Shown piece after piece: positions 48,401 through 59,423 of a stretch of DNA of 64,000 bases; the first letter of the stretch is position 1, and every line of letters begins with the position of its first letter. The notes beneath the pieces are model-generated. The model was not told the origin of the DNA. It made no database searches and was given only the letters and a program-made list of their open reading frames with translations. Position numbers and translations under genes: made by a program. The stretch lies in assembly GCA_016802295.1 (NCBI GenBank), contig JAESIW010000118.1, positions 1,428,799 through 1,492,798 of the forward strand. Direction: 5' to 3'. Source of the DNA: Brachionus rotundiformis. Taxonomy: Eukaryota > Rotifera > Eurotatoria > Ploima > Brachionidae.

Positions 48401-48942
48401 AAAATTTCACTAATCAAATAGTGGAGGGAATAAATTACCTTCATTCACGTAATGTTGTGCATCGAGACATTAAAGGCAAAAACATAATGCTAATGAGTAA
48501 TGGTATAGTAAAGCTAATTGATTTTGGTTGTGCCAAGAGACTGAGAAAAAATCAAAGCTCAAATAGTATAAAACAATTGCTCAAATCTTTAAAAGGTACT
48601 CCGTATTGGATGTCACCAGAAGTAATTAGAGAGACCGGTCATGGCTCCAAGGCTGATATATGGTCATTAGGGGCCACTGTTTATGAAATGGTGAATTTTA
48701 GCTGTCTTTCAAGGATTTATTTTTATAAATTTTTTGTTCAAAAGGCTATCGGAAGACCGCCTTGGGGAGATTTGAGCCCTTTGTCTGCCATTTATGCAAT
48801 TGGAAGTGGCGAAAGTCCTCCTCCTGAGCTTCCAGATAATTTCTCAGAAGAAGCCAGAGACTTTGTGCGCAAATGTCTCACTAGGGACCAAGATTCAAGA
48901 CCTTGTGCTAGCGATCTGTTAAATCATGATTTTTTAACATAA
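45403..48942 (+). CDS. MEKK-type MAP kinase kinase kinase with long disordered N-terminus
   Basis: Eight exons join in phase to about 958 residues: 45403-45450, 45552-45589, 45656-45947, 46014-47555, 47813-47932, 47998-48230, 48285-48690, 48745-48942. The first 675 residues or so are rich in Lys, Ser, Pro and Glu without a recognised domain, apart from a helical segment near IEDKLFAIYTKYDNLLMQQ. The kinase domain is at the very C-terminus, as in Ste11/MEKK proteins: RGNLLGKGAFGSVFQA, IIAVKQIEM, HDNIVQFMGTMLD, MELIPGGTIEALL, HRDIKGKNIMLM, DFGCAKRL, KGTPYWMSPEVIRE and IGRPPWGDLSPLSAIYAIG. The 54-bp intron at 48691-48744 stays open in frame and would add VNFSCL... if unspliced; splicing restores EMAIGRPPWG. 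Start exons before 46014 are less certain than the kinase part. Confidence 0.88.
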
Positions 48943-49001
48943 TTTAGATTTTTTTTTATTTTTTATTTTTAAAGCTTTAATTAACAAAATAAATAAAATT
49001 T

Positions 49002-49674
49002 TTAAATATAAGATCTTCTTAAACTAAATACATCCAAATAGGCATATAATTCGGTTAGAAATGGAATAATAGTGCAAAATCCAAGTACCCATCGTATGTC
49101 TCTGAATGGCCATGTTTCTATGTGAAAAGCAAATAAAACTAATACTCCAATTGAATGAGTCAATATAGCTTAATAAATAAAATAGTTAATTAATAAGATA
49201 AATTTTAATATTTTTTTAATCTTAAAATTACATATAAAAGTTTGGTAAAATGCCAATGAGGTTATAGTGAACAAAAATGAGATCAATTCAAATGCAAGAA
49301 TTCCCAACGCGAACGAAAGCCATATTATATATCTTTAAAAAAATGTATTAGTTTATTACTTTAATAAGAATTAAAATTAAAACAATAGTTAGTATGATAA
49401 TAAAAAAAAATTACTCAGTATCTAAAGTTTGGTAGCTGGGTATTTGTGAGTTTGATTGAGATTCTATTGTTATAAACTTTTGAACATTGTCTTCCTTTAA
49501 AAAATAAAATAAATAAATTTTTATCTATTATTAGATAATATTCAGGTCTTGATCGGCACTAACTCTGTCTAAAAGAAGTAAAATTAACAACACTAATTGA
49601 CATATCATTGGTATGAAGCGTAATGGATACAAAATTGGTACAACATTTGAATAATAACGATACATATCACACAT
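49002..49674 (-). CDS. TMEM107: TMEM107 ciliary transition-zone protein
   Basis: Four-helix membrane protein of the MKS module at the ciliary transition zone (family knowledge). Four exons, 49674-49564, 49494-49415, 49332-49232 and 49168-49002, join in phase to 152 residues (human 140). Segments are PLRFIPMICQLVLLILLLLD (helix 1), the loop PSYQTLDTEYII, WLSFALGILAFELISFLF (helix 2), ILTHSIGVLVLFAFHIETW (helix 3) and WVLGFCTIIPFLTELYAYL (helix 4), ending in VFSLRRSYI, which mirrors the VFGLKKK end of the human protein. All frames are short, so the gene is invisible without splicing. An acceptor-like TTTTTAG lies four bases before the ATG. Confidence 0.88.
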
Positions 49675-49819
49675 AAGTCTAAAAACATTTAATAATCTAA
49701 TCTAATCTATACATTAAATGCTGGACCCTCTGTTTAATTAGAGGATTGTCAGCTCTAAAATTAAAAAAAAAAAATAGTAAAATAAAAATTTATTAATTTA
49801 ATAATTATAAAAACAAAAT

Positions 49820-51153
49820 TTATTCATCATTGTCAATTTTTTCATTCTCATCGGCTTCGTTGTTGTTTTCGTCGTTTAGATTTGACTGGGACTCAAGAGC
49901 AGCTTCCTGTTCCTTAATACGCCTTTGTTCGTGTATTTCCTCAGCCTCAGTTCTTTCCTCTTCCAAATACTCATCTTTGTCCAGTCTTTCCAAACGACGC
50001 ACCGCAATCAGTACTTCCAATCTGTAATCACTGTTTTCTGTAAGAGGATTGTCCAACAAAACCAAAGCCCTTAGTTTTGGCAATATTTGCAGCTTATTTA
50101 TTTCGGTAAAATTGGCCAATACGTTCCCTCTTAGATTAATGTACTGCAATGATTCCATATTCTCGGTAAATCCATCCAAGCTCTCCAATTTATTGTCACG
50201 TAAATGAAGGGCACTTAAATTTTTCAAATCGGCCAAATCTTCCAAGCTAGTAATCATATTAGCCGCCTTAATAATCAAAATTATTAAAAAATACAACTTG
50301 ATAATTAAAAATTTAAGCTTTTAAATTACAATAAAAATGCTTTTTAAACTTGGTATTCGTATTCCTTTGGTTGACGTGAGTTTATTTTCTCTCATTTCAA
50401 GTGTTTGTAAATTTGGCAATTTGTCACCATCAAAATCTTTCACCTCACTGATCTCATTTTCTTTTAAGAATTATTATCCTAGTTTTTGATCAATTAATAG
50501 TATTAAATAAATAATTACTATTCAAATTGAGTATTTCTAGTTTCGGATGGGATATTCCCTCTGTTGATTTTATTCTATTATTACTAAAACTAGCTGTTTG
50601 TAAATATGGTAAAGGGTCCAACTTGGCACTGGTCAGTCTATTAAAGTCAAGTTTTAGAGTCAGCAAATGAGTTAAGCTGTTCAATGCTGATATGTCTTTT
50701 AGATTGTTATTGGAAAGATCAATGTAGCGAAGATGAATGTAGTTTTTTAGCAGTGATATATCGGTGAGACCTCTTTTAAAATTTAAATAATTAGTTTATT
50801 ATTTTAATTAATTATTAATGTACTTTTGAGCAGCATCGAGTCTGACATAAGCATGGGAAAGACCATTTCCGGTCTTGGCAAGTAGAAGGAGACTCTCGGA
50901 CAATATTTCTTCGTTTAGACTAACATCTGGTGGACGCTTTTTATAATTTATTAATTAATAAAATTTTATTAGATAATTTTTTTACTTCTTCCTCTTCTAC
51001 TTGTTCTTCGACTTTTTCTTCTTCGGCTTCTTTTTGTTCTTCTTCTTCGCCACCTTCCAATTTTGTCTCTTCTTCGCCAATTTCGGCCTCTTGTTCTTGC
51101 TCTACATCTTGTTCGACATCTTCATAGTTCTGTTCATCTTCGTAATCGGACAT
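49820..51153 (-). CDS. LRRC23: LRRC23 radial-spoke leucine-rich repeat protein
   Basis: Component of the radial spoke head of motile cilia (family knowledge). Five exons, 51153-50986, 50936-50824, 50772-50519, 50460-50330 and 50266-49820, join in phase to 370 residues (human 343). An acidic Glu-rich N-terminus (residues 1-56) is followed by LLAKTGNGLSHAYVRLD, then leucine-rich repeats: HLRYIDLSNNNLKDISAL, LPYLQTASFSNNRI, EGISHPKLEILNLN, LPNLQTLEMRENKLTSTKGI and LSALHLRDNKLESLDGF. The conserved cap reads LPKLRALVLLDNPLTE, and RLERLDKDEYLEEERTEAE closes the domain. It is followed 145 bp later on the same strand by TMEM107. Confidence 0.94.
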
Positions 51154-52021
51154 TGTCGATTTCTAATCGATTTTAAATAAAACTAGTTTTATTTTGCTAT
51201 GGTTGAATTTTTTAAATTCTATTTTTCAAATTTTTAACTTATGTCTGTTGCTTGGCAACATTGGTTTTAGCAACCAAACTACGGGTTGAGGTGAGTAAAA
51301 GCTCGAGCATCTTCGGATATCTTAAAATTAATTAATTTTGTAAAATTTTTTTTGAATAAAAATTTAATTAATTATGAAATTAATAATAATAATTGTAAGT
51401 CTAGTTTATTTATTTGTAAATCCAAACCAAGATTAATTAAAAACATGCAAAAAATATTTCCTTAATAGAATATATTATTGAGATTGATAAAAATAGAAAA
51501 ATTATATTAAGTAATTTGATATTTAGAAAAATTTCATTTTAATTTTTAAAATGTTTAAAAGCAAATTAAAAATTGAGTTGACAGTATTCAAAACATTTCA
51601 TTTTTATCATAAAATGGTCTATTTTAATTATATATATATATTTTTAAATGAAAAAATGAAAAAAAAAATTTTTTAAACCAAAATATTTAAAAGTTGTAAA
51701 ATATTTTTCAAATAATAGAGCAAACAAGTCACTTGGACGGCTTTAATAAAGTTAAATAAACTAAATTATTTAAATTAGTTATCTAATTATTTATCTTAAA
51801 TTAATTTTATTTTCAAAAATAAAAAATAGCAATTTAACTTTTTTTGAACAATTTTGGAAGAATTCTTAAAAAAGTCACCTAACTGACCTCATTTAGTTAA
51901 ATTGATTAAATGAGCCATATTGACCAAGAAGTATTAACCATCTATACATTCGGGTAGGGTGTTTTTTTATATTTTAAGGAGAAAAAATTATACAAAACTT
52001 CAAACATGTTTCCTGATTCAT
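51154..52021. other. Intergenic, no gene seen
   Basis: AT-rich 5' flank of LRRC23, bordered by the second copy of the GC-rich repeat. Confidence 0.5.
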
Positions 52022-52639
52022 AAAGCTAAATTAACTAAATTAGTTCATGCAGACCAATGGGGTATAAATAGGATGACAGTTTGGAATAAATCAGTTCATT
52101 TTTTAAAATTAAAATTTTGAAAAAGAATTTTGTTTTTAAAAAATGGATTCGAAAAGCAGTCACCATAACTCTGCCGATCCGCAGGTCCCAAGCCCTGATG
52201 AAAAAAGAGGAGGGTGGTGGCAGCCATATGCATCGTATGTGCATGTGGTCTTTCACGTAGTCTGCAGAAGAGCTGTATGGCGGGTACATAGGCCTACGGG
52301 TCTTTGTCCAAGTCTTGTCGTATGAGGGCGCCGCTGGCTTCGACCATCTCCCAGTATAGAATCCGAAAGGAGCGAGAATCTGCTGTACAGCTGACCCTCT
52401 GCAGATAGTACGTAACTTTGGAAGCCTTAAGTTAAGACTTTATCTCAATTGAGTGAGAGAAGTCGCTTGGTTTGTGGTTCCAAGCTAGTCTAAATAGTTG
52501 CCGAGTTTGCAGCCATTTCAAAGTGCTCGGATGAGTGGCGCTGTTTATGATGAACGTCCCACTGGCTTCTTAGGGAAAGACGCCGTCATAACTCTGCCAA
52601 AGCCGGTCCCAAGCCCGGTTGCGAAAAGAGGAGGGTGAC
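52022..52639 (+). repeat. GC-rich dispersed repeat, copy 2 (about 618 bp)
   Basis: Inverted, near-identical copy of 10768-11382. Order in this orientation: AT-rich end with GGGGTATAAATAGG, an imperfect inverted repeat around GTTCATTTTTTAAAAT, then the GC-rich body from about 52160. The body begins and ends with related 55-60 bp segments (52161-52217 and 52580-52638), each holding an internal hairpin with the loop TCCCAAGC and an outer CTCT/AGAG pairing. The right border is GAGGGTGAC, shared exactly with copy 1. No coding capacity is seen. Confidence 0.85.
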
Positions 52640-52860
52640 TTAAAATCAATAACTATTTATTTAATGGAATAAAATTTTATCTTATAATACATTAATTTTT
52701 TTTTATTTATTTAAAAAAATTTAAATCATTTAATAAACCAAAACAAACTTTTATTAAACATTTAATTTAAGGCTTAAATAAAAACAATGAAAAATACCAC
52801 CTAAAGCTCAACTTTAATTCCCCTTAATAAAACATGTTGATAATATTTTTTTATATACAT

Positions 52861-55800
52861 TTACATTTGGCTGATTTCTTTTTTCGAATTGGTTAGCTCA
52901 TTTTCCACCGTGAGACTATTGATGTTGTTTGAAGAATTGATTACATTTGATCCATGGATTTCGTTTGATATAACGCTGGCGTAGCTCATGCTTTCGTTTT
53001 TGGAATGACCACAATTTGAGCCTTTACGACTTGATGCTATTTTTTCCAAATTGTAATTAGAATGTTCGGAACTAGATTCCCTTCAAATAAGTACCAAATT
53101 ATATTAATAGAATTATTCTTAAAATTTTTTAAACCTGTTTCGCTTGGACGTCGAGTTGGATCCAGCTGAAATTCTGGAAGCTATTGAGGATGAGCGAAGG
53201 CGAACTCTCTCATGAGGATCAAGCTCATCTTCATCATCAGATGGTATAGTTTGGTGACTAATGTTTTGTTTCAGCTGTAGCTTAACCAATAAAGCGCGAA
53301 ACTCTTTTCTCAGACGGTCCGATTTAATCAAGATTATTTGCTTTTGGCGAATATAGTCACTGCCAGTTTGGTCCAAGTTATTTAAACTTTCAGACAGTGT
53401 TTGCAATTCTTGTTGTATTTCAGCAATCTTTTGCTGCATCTTAAAATTCAGATTAGATAAAAATATTTATGTAATTAGATTGTTAATCAAGCAAAAAGAC
53501 ATGCTAGTGAGACTTGAACTCTTTGATCTTACTTTATCAACATATATTCTCTCTAATAATTTTAAAAAGTTGTCAAATATCTTTAAAAATAATATTGTAA
53601 AAAAATAAACTTAATTACAAAATTTAATATTAATGGATAAAAAAAAGCTTTAATTTTACAATCTTAAAGTGAACTTAATTAAAAAATGGTTTATTTAAAA
53701 ATTGGCATCGCATGTCTTTTATTGAAGAAGCTTGTGACAAAAATGTTTAGGACACATAAACTAAGAGATAGCTAGTGAAAAAAGCAAGATTTAGATTTGG
53801 TTATAGTACTTGGTGACATATGTTTACCACATTGGCAATTTTTCTATAATTATTTACTTTTTTGTTTTAAGATTTAATTTTAATTAATTATTTTTCTAAA
53901 TTTAAAAAAAAAGAAAAAATATTTTTTTTTGCTATAAACAAGAGCTAAATAAAATAAAAGATAATATATTTTTCATACCTCTTCGATAGAAACTTCACTT
54001 GGAAATGCTGTACCTGGTGGTGAATCAGACAAAGTCTCAACTATAGGCCTGACTATACGCTTCACCTCGCCAGGTATTCTCCGGTTAGCCAGCAGATCTG
54101 TTAGATTTTCCAACTAAATCAAAAATAAGATAAAAAATTATATTTTTTGAATAAATTTCCTAAAAGCTACCTGTTTTATAAATTCTGAGGTAATCAAATC
54201 AGGGTCGGAAATGATGCCCGAGTCAGCCTGTAAAGAAAGCCGAACCTCATCCCCATAGGTCACAATGGCAAAGCTTATTTTAATGCGGGAAATAACCGGG
54301 TTAAAGTAGATTAGACCTTTGAGATTGCGACTGCACACGGACAGAGTGGACAAACTGGCATCGCCGGCACCCAATGTCGAACTCTGAAATGTGCTTCTAT
54401 TTAACACATTCTCAACTACCCAGAAGGCTGTCCTATTTGGCAACAGATAAAATAGTGAATTAACAAAAAAATGAAAAAATAGAAAATCATTGGAATTTTT
54501 AAGCTTGGATGTTTTTATTTTGGTCATCCATAGGCGCGGTATGGAACCCTCTGTGTTTACAGGCATTTTAATAGATACCAATGTTGAATTATTTCTTATC
54601 TTAAATGGATACTTATTTGATGTCAAATCAACTGGCATTACCATCTTAATGTCGAATGGATTATTTATACCTTTTAATTTAAGATAATTTCTTAATACAC
54701 CAGCCAATGTAGATATAAGCAAGTCGTTCATTTTAGAACGAGTGACCAGCTTGATCCGATTGAGCAAGATTAGGCTGAATGGCTCGGACCAGGTGACTAT
54801 TTGGTCACCTAACGAGGCCGCTTTCAACTTGAGCATCTTGAATCTTTCACTTTTGCAGTATCTGTGAGTGAGTGGGTTTTGGTCAGTTGGTTTGAACAAA
54901 ATCAGATGTATTATCTTTATCCATGAGAAAAGAAACTGTTTCATGAGGCTAATGTTTAGGTTAAAGAAAGCGTATCTGGGCTTTAGGTCAAAAGCGTTGC
55001 GATTATCTACCAGTCCTTTAAGAAATAAGCGCATCAGTGACACCCCTGAAGAGAAAGACTCATGGTACAAAAATATAAGCACACTTGTTCTATCACTAAG
55101 GTTTTGACCAAAGCTTTTAAGATAGTACAAGTTCCACAATGGTTTATTAAGCTTAAAATTTTGCTTCATTAACAAATCAGATATGTAGGCTTGTAGATCT
55201 TTGTCTGTTTTAAGATTGGCCTTTGTATTGTCTATTTCGATGATGTGTTCATCCAAATTGAAGTCCAGTGTTTTGACCCATACGTATCCAAAGCCGAATA
55301 CTTTAAGTATTCTTTCCGAGAAGCGGCTAAATTCGTGGTATTGAGAGCGTAGGCTAGCTTGGATTATTTTGTTGTTGATCAAGTCTCGGACAGTGTTCTT
55401 GGACAAAAATCCCTCTATAAAAAATACGCCAGCTCCAATTGATTTTGGACCTTTTAAGCTGTTTGTTTCTTTTCTCAATTCACTGTTAAAAAACCAGAAT
55501 AGTTCCAATGGACTTAGGAAGTCAGGTGTTTGACCCATTGAATAATTGCTAGACTCGACCAAATGAGAACAATGGAAACATTTGAACAATAAAGGCCTTA
55601 GAATGCCGAATGGTATGAACATGGTAAAAAAAAGTACCAAAATTATTGGAAATACAAATATAATGTTCAGCAAAAAAAGACTAACAAGCTCTAAAAAGCC
55701 AAAGAAAGCGTTTATTTGGTCAGTTTTGCGCCGTATCCGCTTAAATGGATACTCAATGAGATACTTTTTGGTATTTGTGATGCTCTGTGGATCATTTGGT

Positions 55801-55940
55801 TTGCTGCAACTGATTATTGATTCGTGAGTGCTTAATGCAGTCCTATCAGGTTCTGAGCTCGCGTGTGTCTGATTCATTTTGCCTTTTTGGAAGTTATTCA
55901 CCCATTTATCATAACTGCTCCTTTCTTGACTTATTATCAT
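52861..55940 (-). CDS. Wax-ester synthase/DGAT-like acyltransferase with Ser-rich C-terminus
   Basis: Four exons, 55940-54171, 54113-53979, 53439-53135 and 53080-52861, join in phase to 809 residues; the intron 53440-53978 (539 bp) is long for this window. One or two membrane segments (LVSLFLLNIIFVFPIILVLF, residues about 85-125) precede an acyltransferase region: NFKLNKPLWNLYYLKSF, the motif site SVLIFLYHESFSSGVSLMRL, MNDLLISTLAGVLRNYL, MVMPVDLTS and the C-terminal part with SSTLGAGDASLSTLS, LIYFNPVISRIKISFAIVTYGDEV and LSLQADSG. The canonical HHxxxDG is degenerate here (YHESFSSG), so activity is doubtful. After the domain, 190 residues add a coiled coil (KIAEIQQELQTLSESLNNL) and a Ser/Asn-rich tail. 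An acceptor-like TAATAG lies just upstream of the ATG, so a 5' exon is possible. Confidence 0.8.
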
Positions 55941-57286
55941 TTCATTCTATTAAAAAAATAGAAGAAAAATTTAAAATTATGTTTATAAAAAAAATAATTC
56001 CTTTTTGATATTTTTATTTTTGGATGTTTTAAGATGTGCTAATAATAGGAAATATTGAATTAATGTGTTCCTTGGTGCAGCGCTTTTAAATCATTATTAA
56101 AAAAATAATAATTATCTCATTTGAATAATTTAAAATATAGCTCAAAGCAAATTTTAAGAAGCTTAAAGAAAATGGAATTTTTTTAATAAAACAATTAACA
56201 GATTTTTTAAAGATTTTATTCAAAATTTGTAATGCATTACATTAATTAATTTCGATTAAAAAATTAGTAAATTTTTTTTTTTATAATTAAAGTTATATCG
56301 AATTATTTTTTATAAATAACAATTAATACTAATCCTTGTTAATAGTGTTCGGAAAAGTCGGCTATGAGTTCTAGTTAAAAATTCTAAAATAATGAGTTTA
56401 TCTTTACAAGAATACCTGCCATATTTTCAACAACTAAAAGTCTGTTTTTTTTTAATTAAAAAAAAACTCTTTTTTTATAACTTTTCTCTGCTTTAATTAG
56501 CTTAACTTTGGATCTATGTATCCAATAATTGATTTATCCTTTAGAAACGAACCCTAGACAAGATAAAACTCTTGCTTAACACTGATCGAAAATTTTTTAG
56601 CTAATTTTTTTTGTGCTAGATTAGTAGTCTATTTTAATCAAGTTCATGTATTTTATTTTAAAACTTATTTTTGTCACAAAAATCCGGTTTTCTTTAAAAG
56701 AATATAATGATTTATGCGTTAGATATTTCCTTTTTTTTCCATGATTTAAATCCGAATGGTGATGACAAGCATCGAGCATTAAAATAACATTTTTAACCAA
56801 CTTGGATAACTTAATAAGCAATTTATCTTTGTCTAGAACCTATTGAGCCTGCAGAGACGGATTGGTGTTCTATCAAGTTCTATTTAAACAGAACCATAAT
56901 TCATTATCATGGTGGATGGTAATTATTGCCAAGATAAACAAATAATTACAAAACAAGATTTGGAAGCAACAAAGGCTCGTAGATATGTGAACCCTTTTTA
57001 AATCGATATAAAAATAAAATTAAACCAATAAAACAGTGAATAATTATGGCATAAATATGGTTATTACAGTAATAAAACTAATAAATAATTTACGAATTTT
57101 AGATATTTATTTTTTGAAAATCATTAACTATTTTGTTTATAAATATTATTATAATTAGAAGTAAATTTATTAGAAATTTGATTTGATTATGCTCCGGGTT
57201 CCTTTTTAATTAATTTATCTCTTAAAAAGCTTTTTTAGAATGAATAAATCAAAGAAACTTTATTAACTTAATTGAAAAAATATTTA
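55941..57286. other. Intergenic, no supported gene
   Basis: AT-rich flank of the acyltransferase gene. A 66-codon minus frame at 56621-56821 looks like chance. Confidence 0.45.
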
Positions 57287-57463
57287 TTATAAATATTCGC
57301 CTTGGATAGAATTGGAAAAAAATATAATTTTTTTTCTTATCTTCTTCTTCAAATAAAAGCCATCTAAATCTATAGTCTCAATAAGCGAAACCAAAAACTT
57401 TGAATTATGCTCAGCAGTAACACGAAACGCATTTCTTAAATTACTATTAGATAATATATAATC
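57287..57463 (-). other. Coding-like terminal exon of an unidentified gene
   Basis: A 58-codon frame opens directly after an ATTAG acceptor-like site and ends in TAA. It reads DYILSNSNLRNAFRV, EHNSKFLVSLIETIDLDGFY, then a very basic stretch. Composition is protein-like against an AT-rich background, but no upstream exon was identified and no family is recognised. Confidence 0.35.
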
Positions 57464-58055
57464 CTAATATGAAAAAATAAATGCTAATTATTTAATATTT
57501 ATGATAACAAAATTAAAATGCTTCCATAGGTGTCAAGAAATTAAAAAAAAAATTTAATTGAATTTTGAGAGTGTTACCACCCAAAGTTGGCATACAATAT
57601 CTGAACTAGTCTAGAAAATTACACACCACCATTCGAGCTTTTAAATTAAATATATTTCCTCATTTAAGTCATTTCGTTTTTTATTTTATATATTTTTTTT
57701 TTGCTCAAAAATAAAAATCGATCATGATAGAGATTTTTCCAATTGACAAAACCAAATTTTTTATTCTGAATCAATCAGGCTAATAAATAATATGTTTTAT
57801 CTTATTAGTAAACAAAAAAATAGGATTTCAATAATTACTGGTTAGAGCTTAACTCTATCAATGAGCATCATTAATCGATGATACTTCTCTCATTGATTAC
57901 ATCATATCGATTTTTTAAAAATATTATTAAATTCAAAATATTTAATTATTTGATTGGCAAATATCTCGAAATATCTTTATTGCGTAAGTGAACAACCATT
58001 GAGTAAATAATATTATTTATAAAGCAAACTTTTCTTTATTAATTAAAATATTTAC

Positions 58056-58205
58056 TTAAGAAAACACAAACTTCTTTTGAATTATTTTCTTATCTTTTTT
58101 TTCAGTTACCAAAATTTTCTTCTTATATCCGATTCCACTGTCAGAATTTGGTCTTAACTCAAATTTTAAAAAATATCCTAATAATGAAAATATGCTCTCC
58201 AGGGA
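58056..58205 (-). other. Coding-like exon of an unidentified gene
   Basis: The frame reads SLESIFSLLGYFLKFELRP, NSDSGIGYKKKILV, then a Lys-rich end and TAA. If the ATTAG at 58178-58182 is an acceptor, the exon is 58177-58056 and requires an upstream exon ending in phase 1, which I could not find. It may belong with the exon at 57287-57463 or with a decayed gene, and a further 65-codon minus frame at 58635-58832 (MKSKISDIKVSINEKNIV) lies upstream. Confidence 0.3.
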
Positions 58206-59423
58206 TCAATGTTAAATTGACACTGAATATGAGTACAAGAGATTATCATTTTTTCTATTTAGTTTGAATTTTTTGTTTATCTCTAATTAAAATGGAATTT
58301 ATTTAATCCTATCTAATTTTTTTTACCAAAATGAGAGTATTGTTATTAATTTTCTTTTACCTTTTTATTCTTAATTTTGAAAAATTAAAAATACAATAGA
58401 TAAACAATAAAAATTAAATCTACATTCAATTAAGATGCATATCTAAATTTTCTAGAATTAAATTAACTGGAAACAAAATCCAAAAATTAATTCAACTTTT
58501 CATAATATAATAGAATTCAATAAATTATTTCTAGTAAATAAAATTCTAATTTAAATTTAATAATCCTTCAATTACCATGATTATTAGACTTGGTTATTCT
58601 ATTGGACTCAAGTTAGTCCTGTGAACACAATAATTTATTGAAAATAATTATTAAAAACTTTTTTAGTACAAATTAAAACCAAAAAATGACTATATTTTAA
58701 CCAAGAATAAAAATTAAAAGATTTGATTATCGATTTTTTTATCTTTCTGGCGGAGACGATTTTTGCCATTACATAATACACTATATTTTTTTCATTTATA
58801 GACACCTTTATATCACTGATTTTCGATTTCATGTGAATTCTACCACAATCGACAATTTAAACTAGATTAAATAATCTCTTATGTAAATAAAAACTAACAA
58901 AAATAATAATTTTTCTTTATTTTATTTCAAATTTAAGTGTTACAAAATACATATCTAATTTGAGTGATCAAGAATAAAAAAAAAGAGATATATTCATCTG
59001 TAAATGACATCCAAAGTTGATTAAAGAAAAAGAAGATAAAAAAAAATTCTAAACATGGTTCATATAAAAATTTCCATACTCTACCATGTGACCATTATTG
59101 GTGTGTTTAGTTTTAACTTGTTATACAGGACCAGTTGAGTACCTTTTCCAGTATTGCAGGTTAAGATTTCCTTATCAATGCCATTAACAGAGATTTACAA
59201 AATTTCTTCTCAATAATCCTAATATCAAAATTGTAAATAAAAATTCCATTTTTTTTTGGTTAAAAAAATTATTCTTAAGACCAGACTATGCAAAATTCGG
59301 TTCAGAAGGAGAAAAACAAATGAAGAGGCGGAAATTTGACTAAAATGACCATGACAACAAAGCGGACATTAAAAAAAAACAAACAAATTTAAAAATTTTA
59401 ATTTAAATTAAAAATTGGACTCT
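58206..59423. other. AT-rich interval, no supported gene
   Basis: Apart from the weak 65-codon minus frame at 58635-58832, no coding sequence, RNA or repeat is evident. Confidence 0.4.

Noticed and set aside
48691..48744. In-frame extra segment in the MAP3K kinase domain
   Set aside because: The 54 bp begin with GTGAAT and end with AAAAG, and their removal restores the conserved EMAIGRPPWG; taken as an intron, though retention would keep the frame.
49675..49819. Coding frame in the LRRC23-TMEM107 spacer (ADNPLIKQRVQHLMYRLD)
   Set aside because: It begins at an acceptor-like site but any intron to the TMEM107 exon would be only about 34 bp and out of phase; possibly untranslated sequence.
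52180..52210. CTGATGA within the GC-rich repeat as a hammerhead ribozyme core
   Set aside because: The matching GAAA and stem II/III pairings are not found in the right order, and the other end segment lacks CTGATGA. A retrozyme-like nature stays only a hypothesis.
53496..53530. tRNA-like T arm (GTTCAAGTCTC on the minus strand)
   Set aside because: No anticodon arm, D arm or 7-bp acceptor stem can be built around it; it lies inside the long intron of the acyltransferase gene.
56621..56821. 66-codon minus-strand frame
   Set aside because: No acceptor, no conserved pattern, and Lys/Ile/Asn bias typical of random AT-rich frames.
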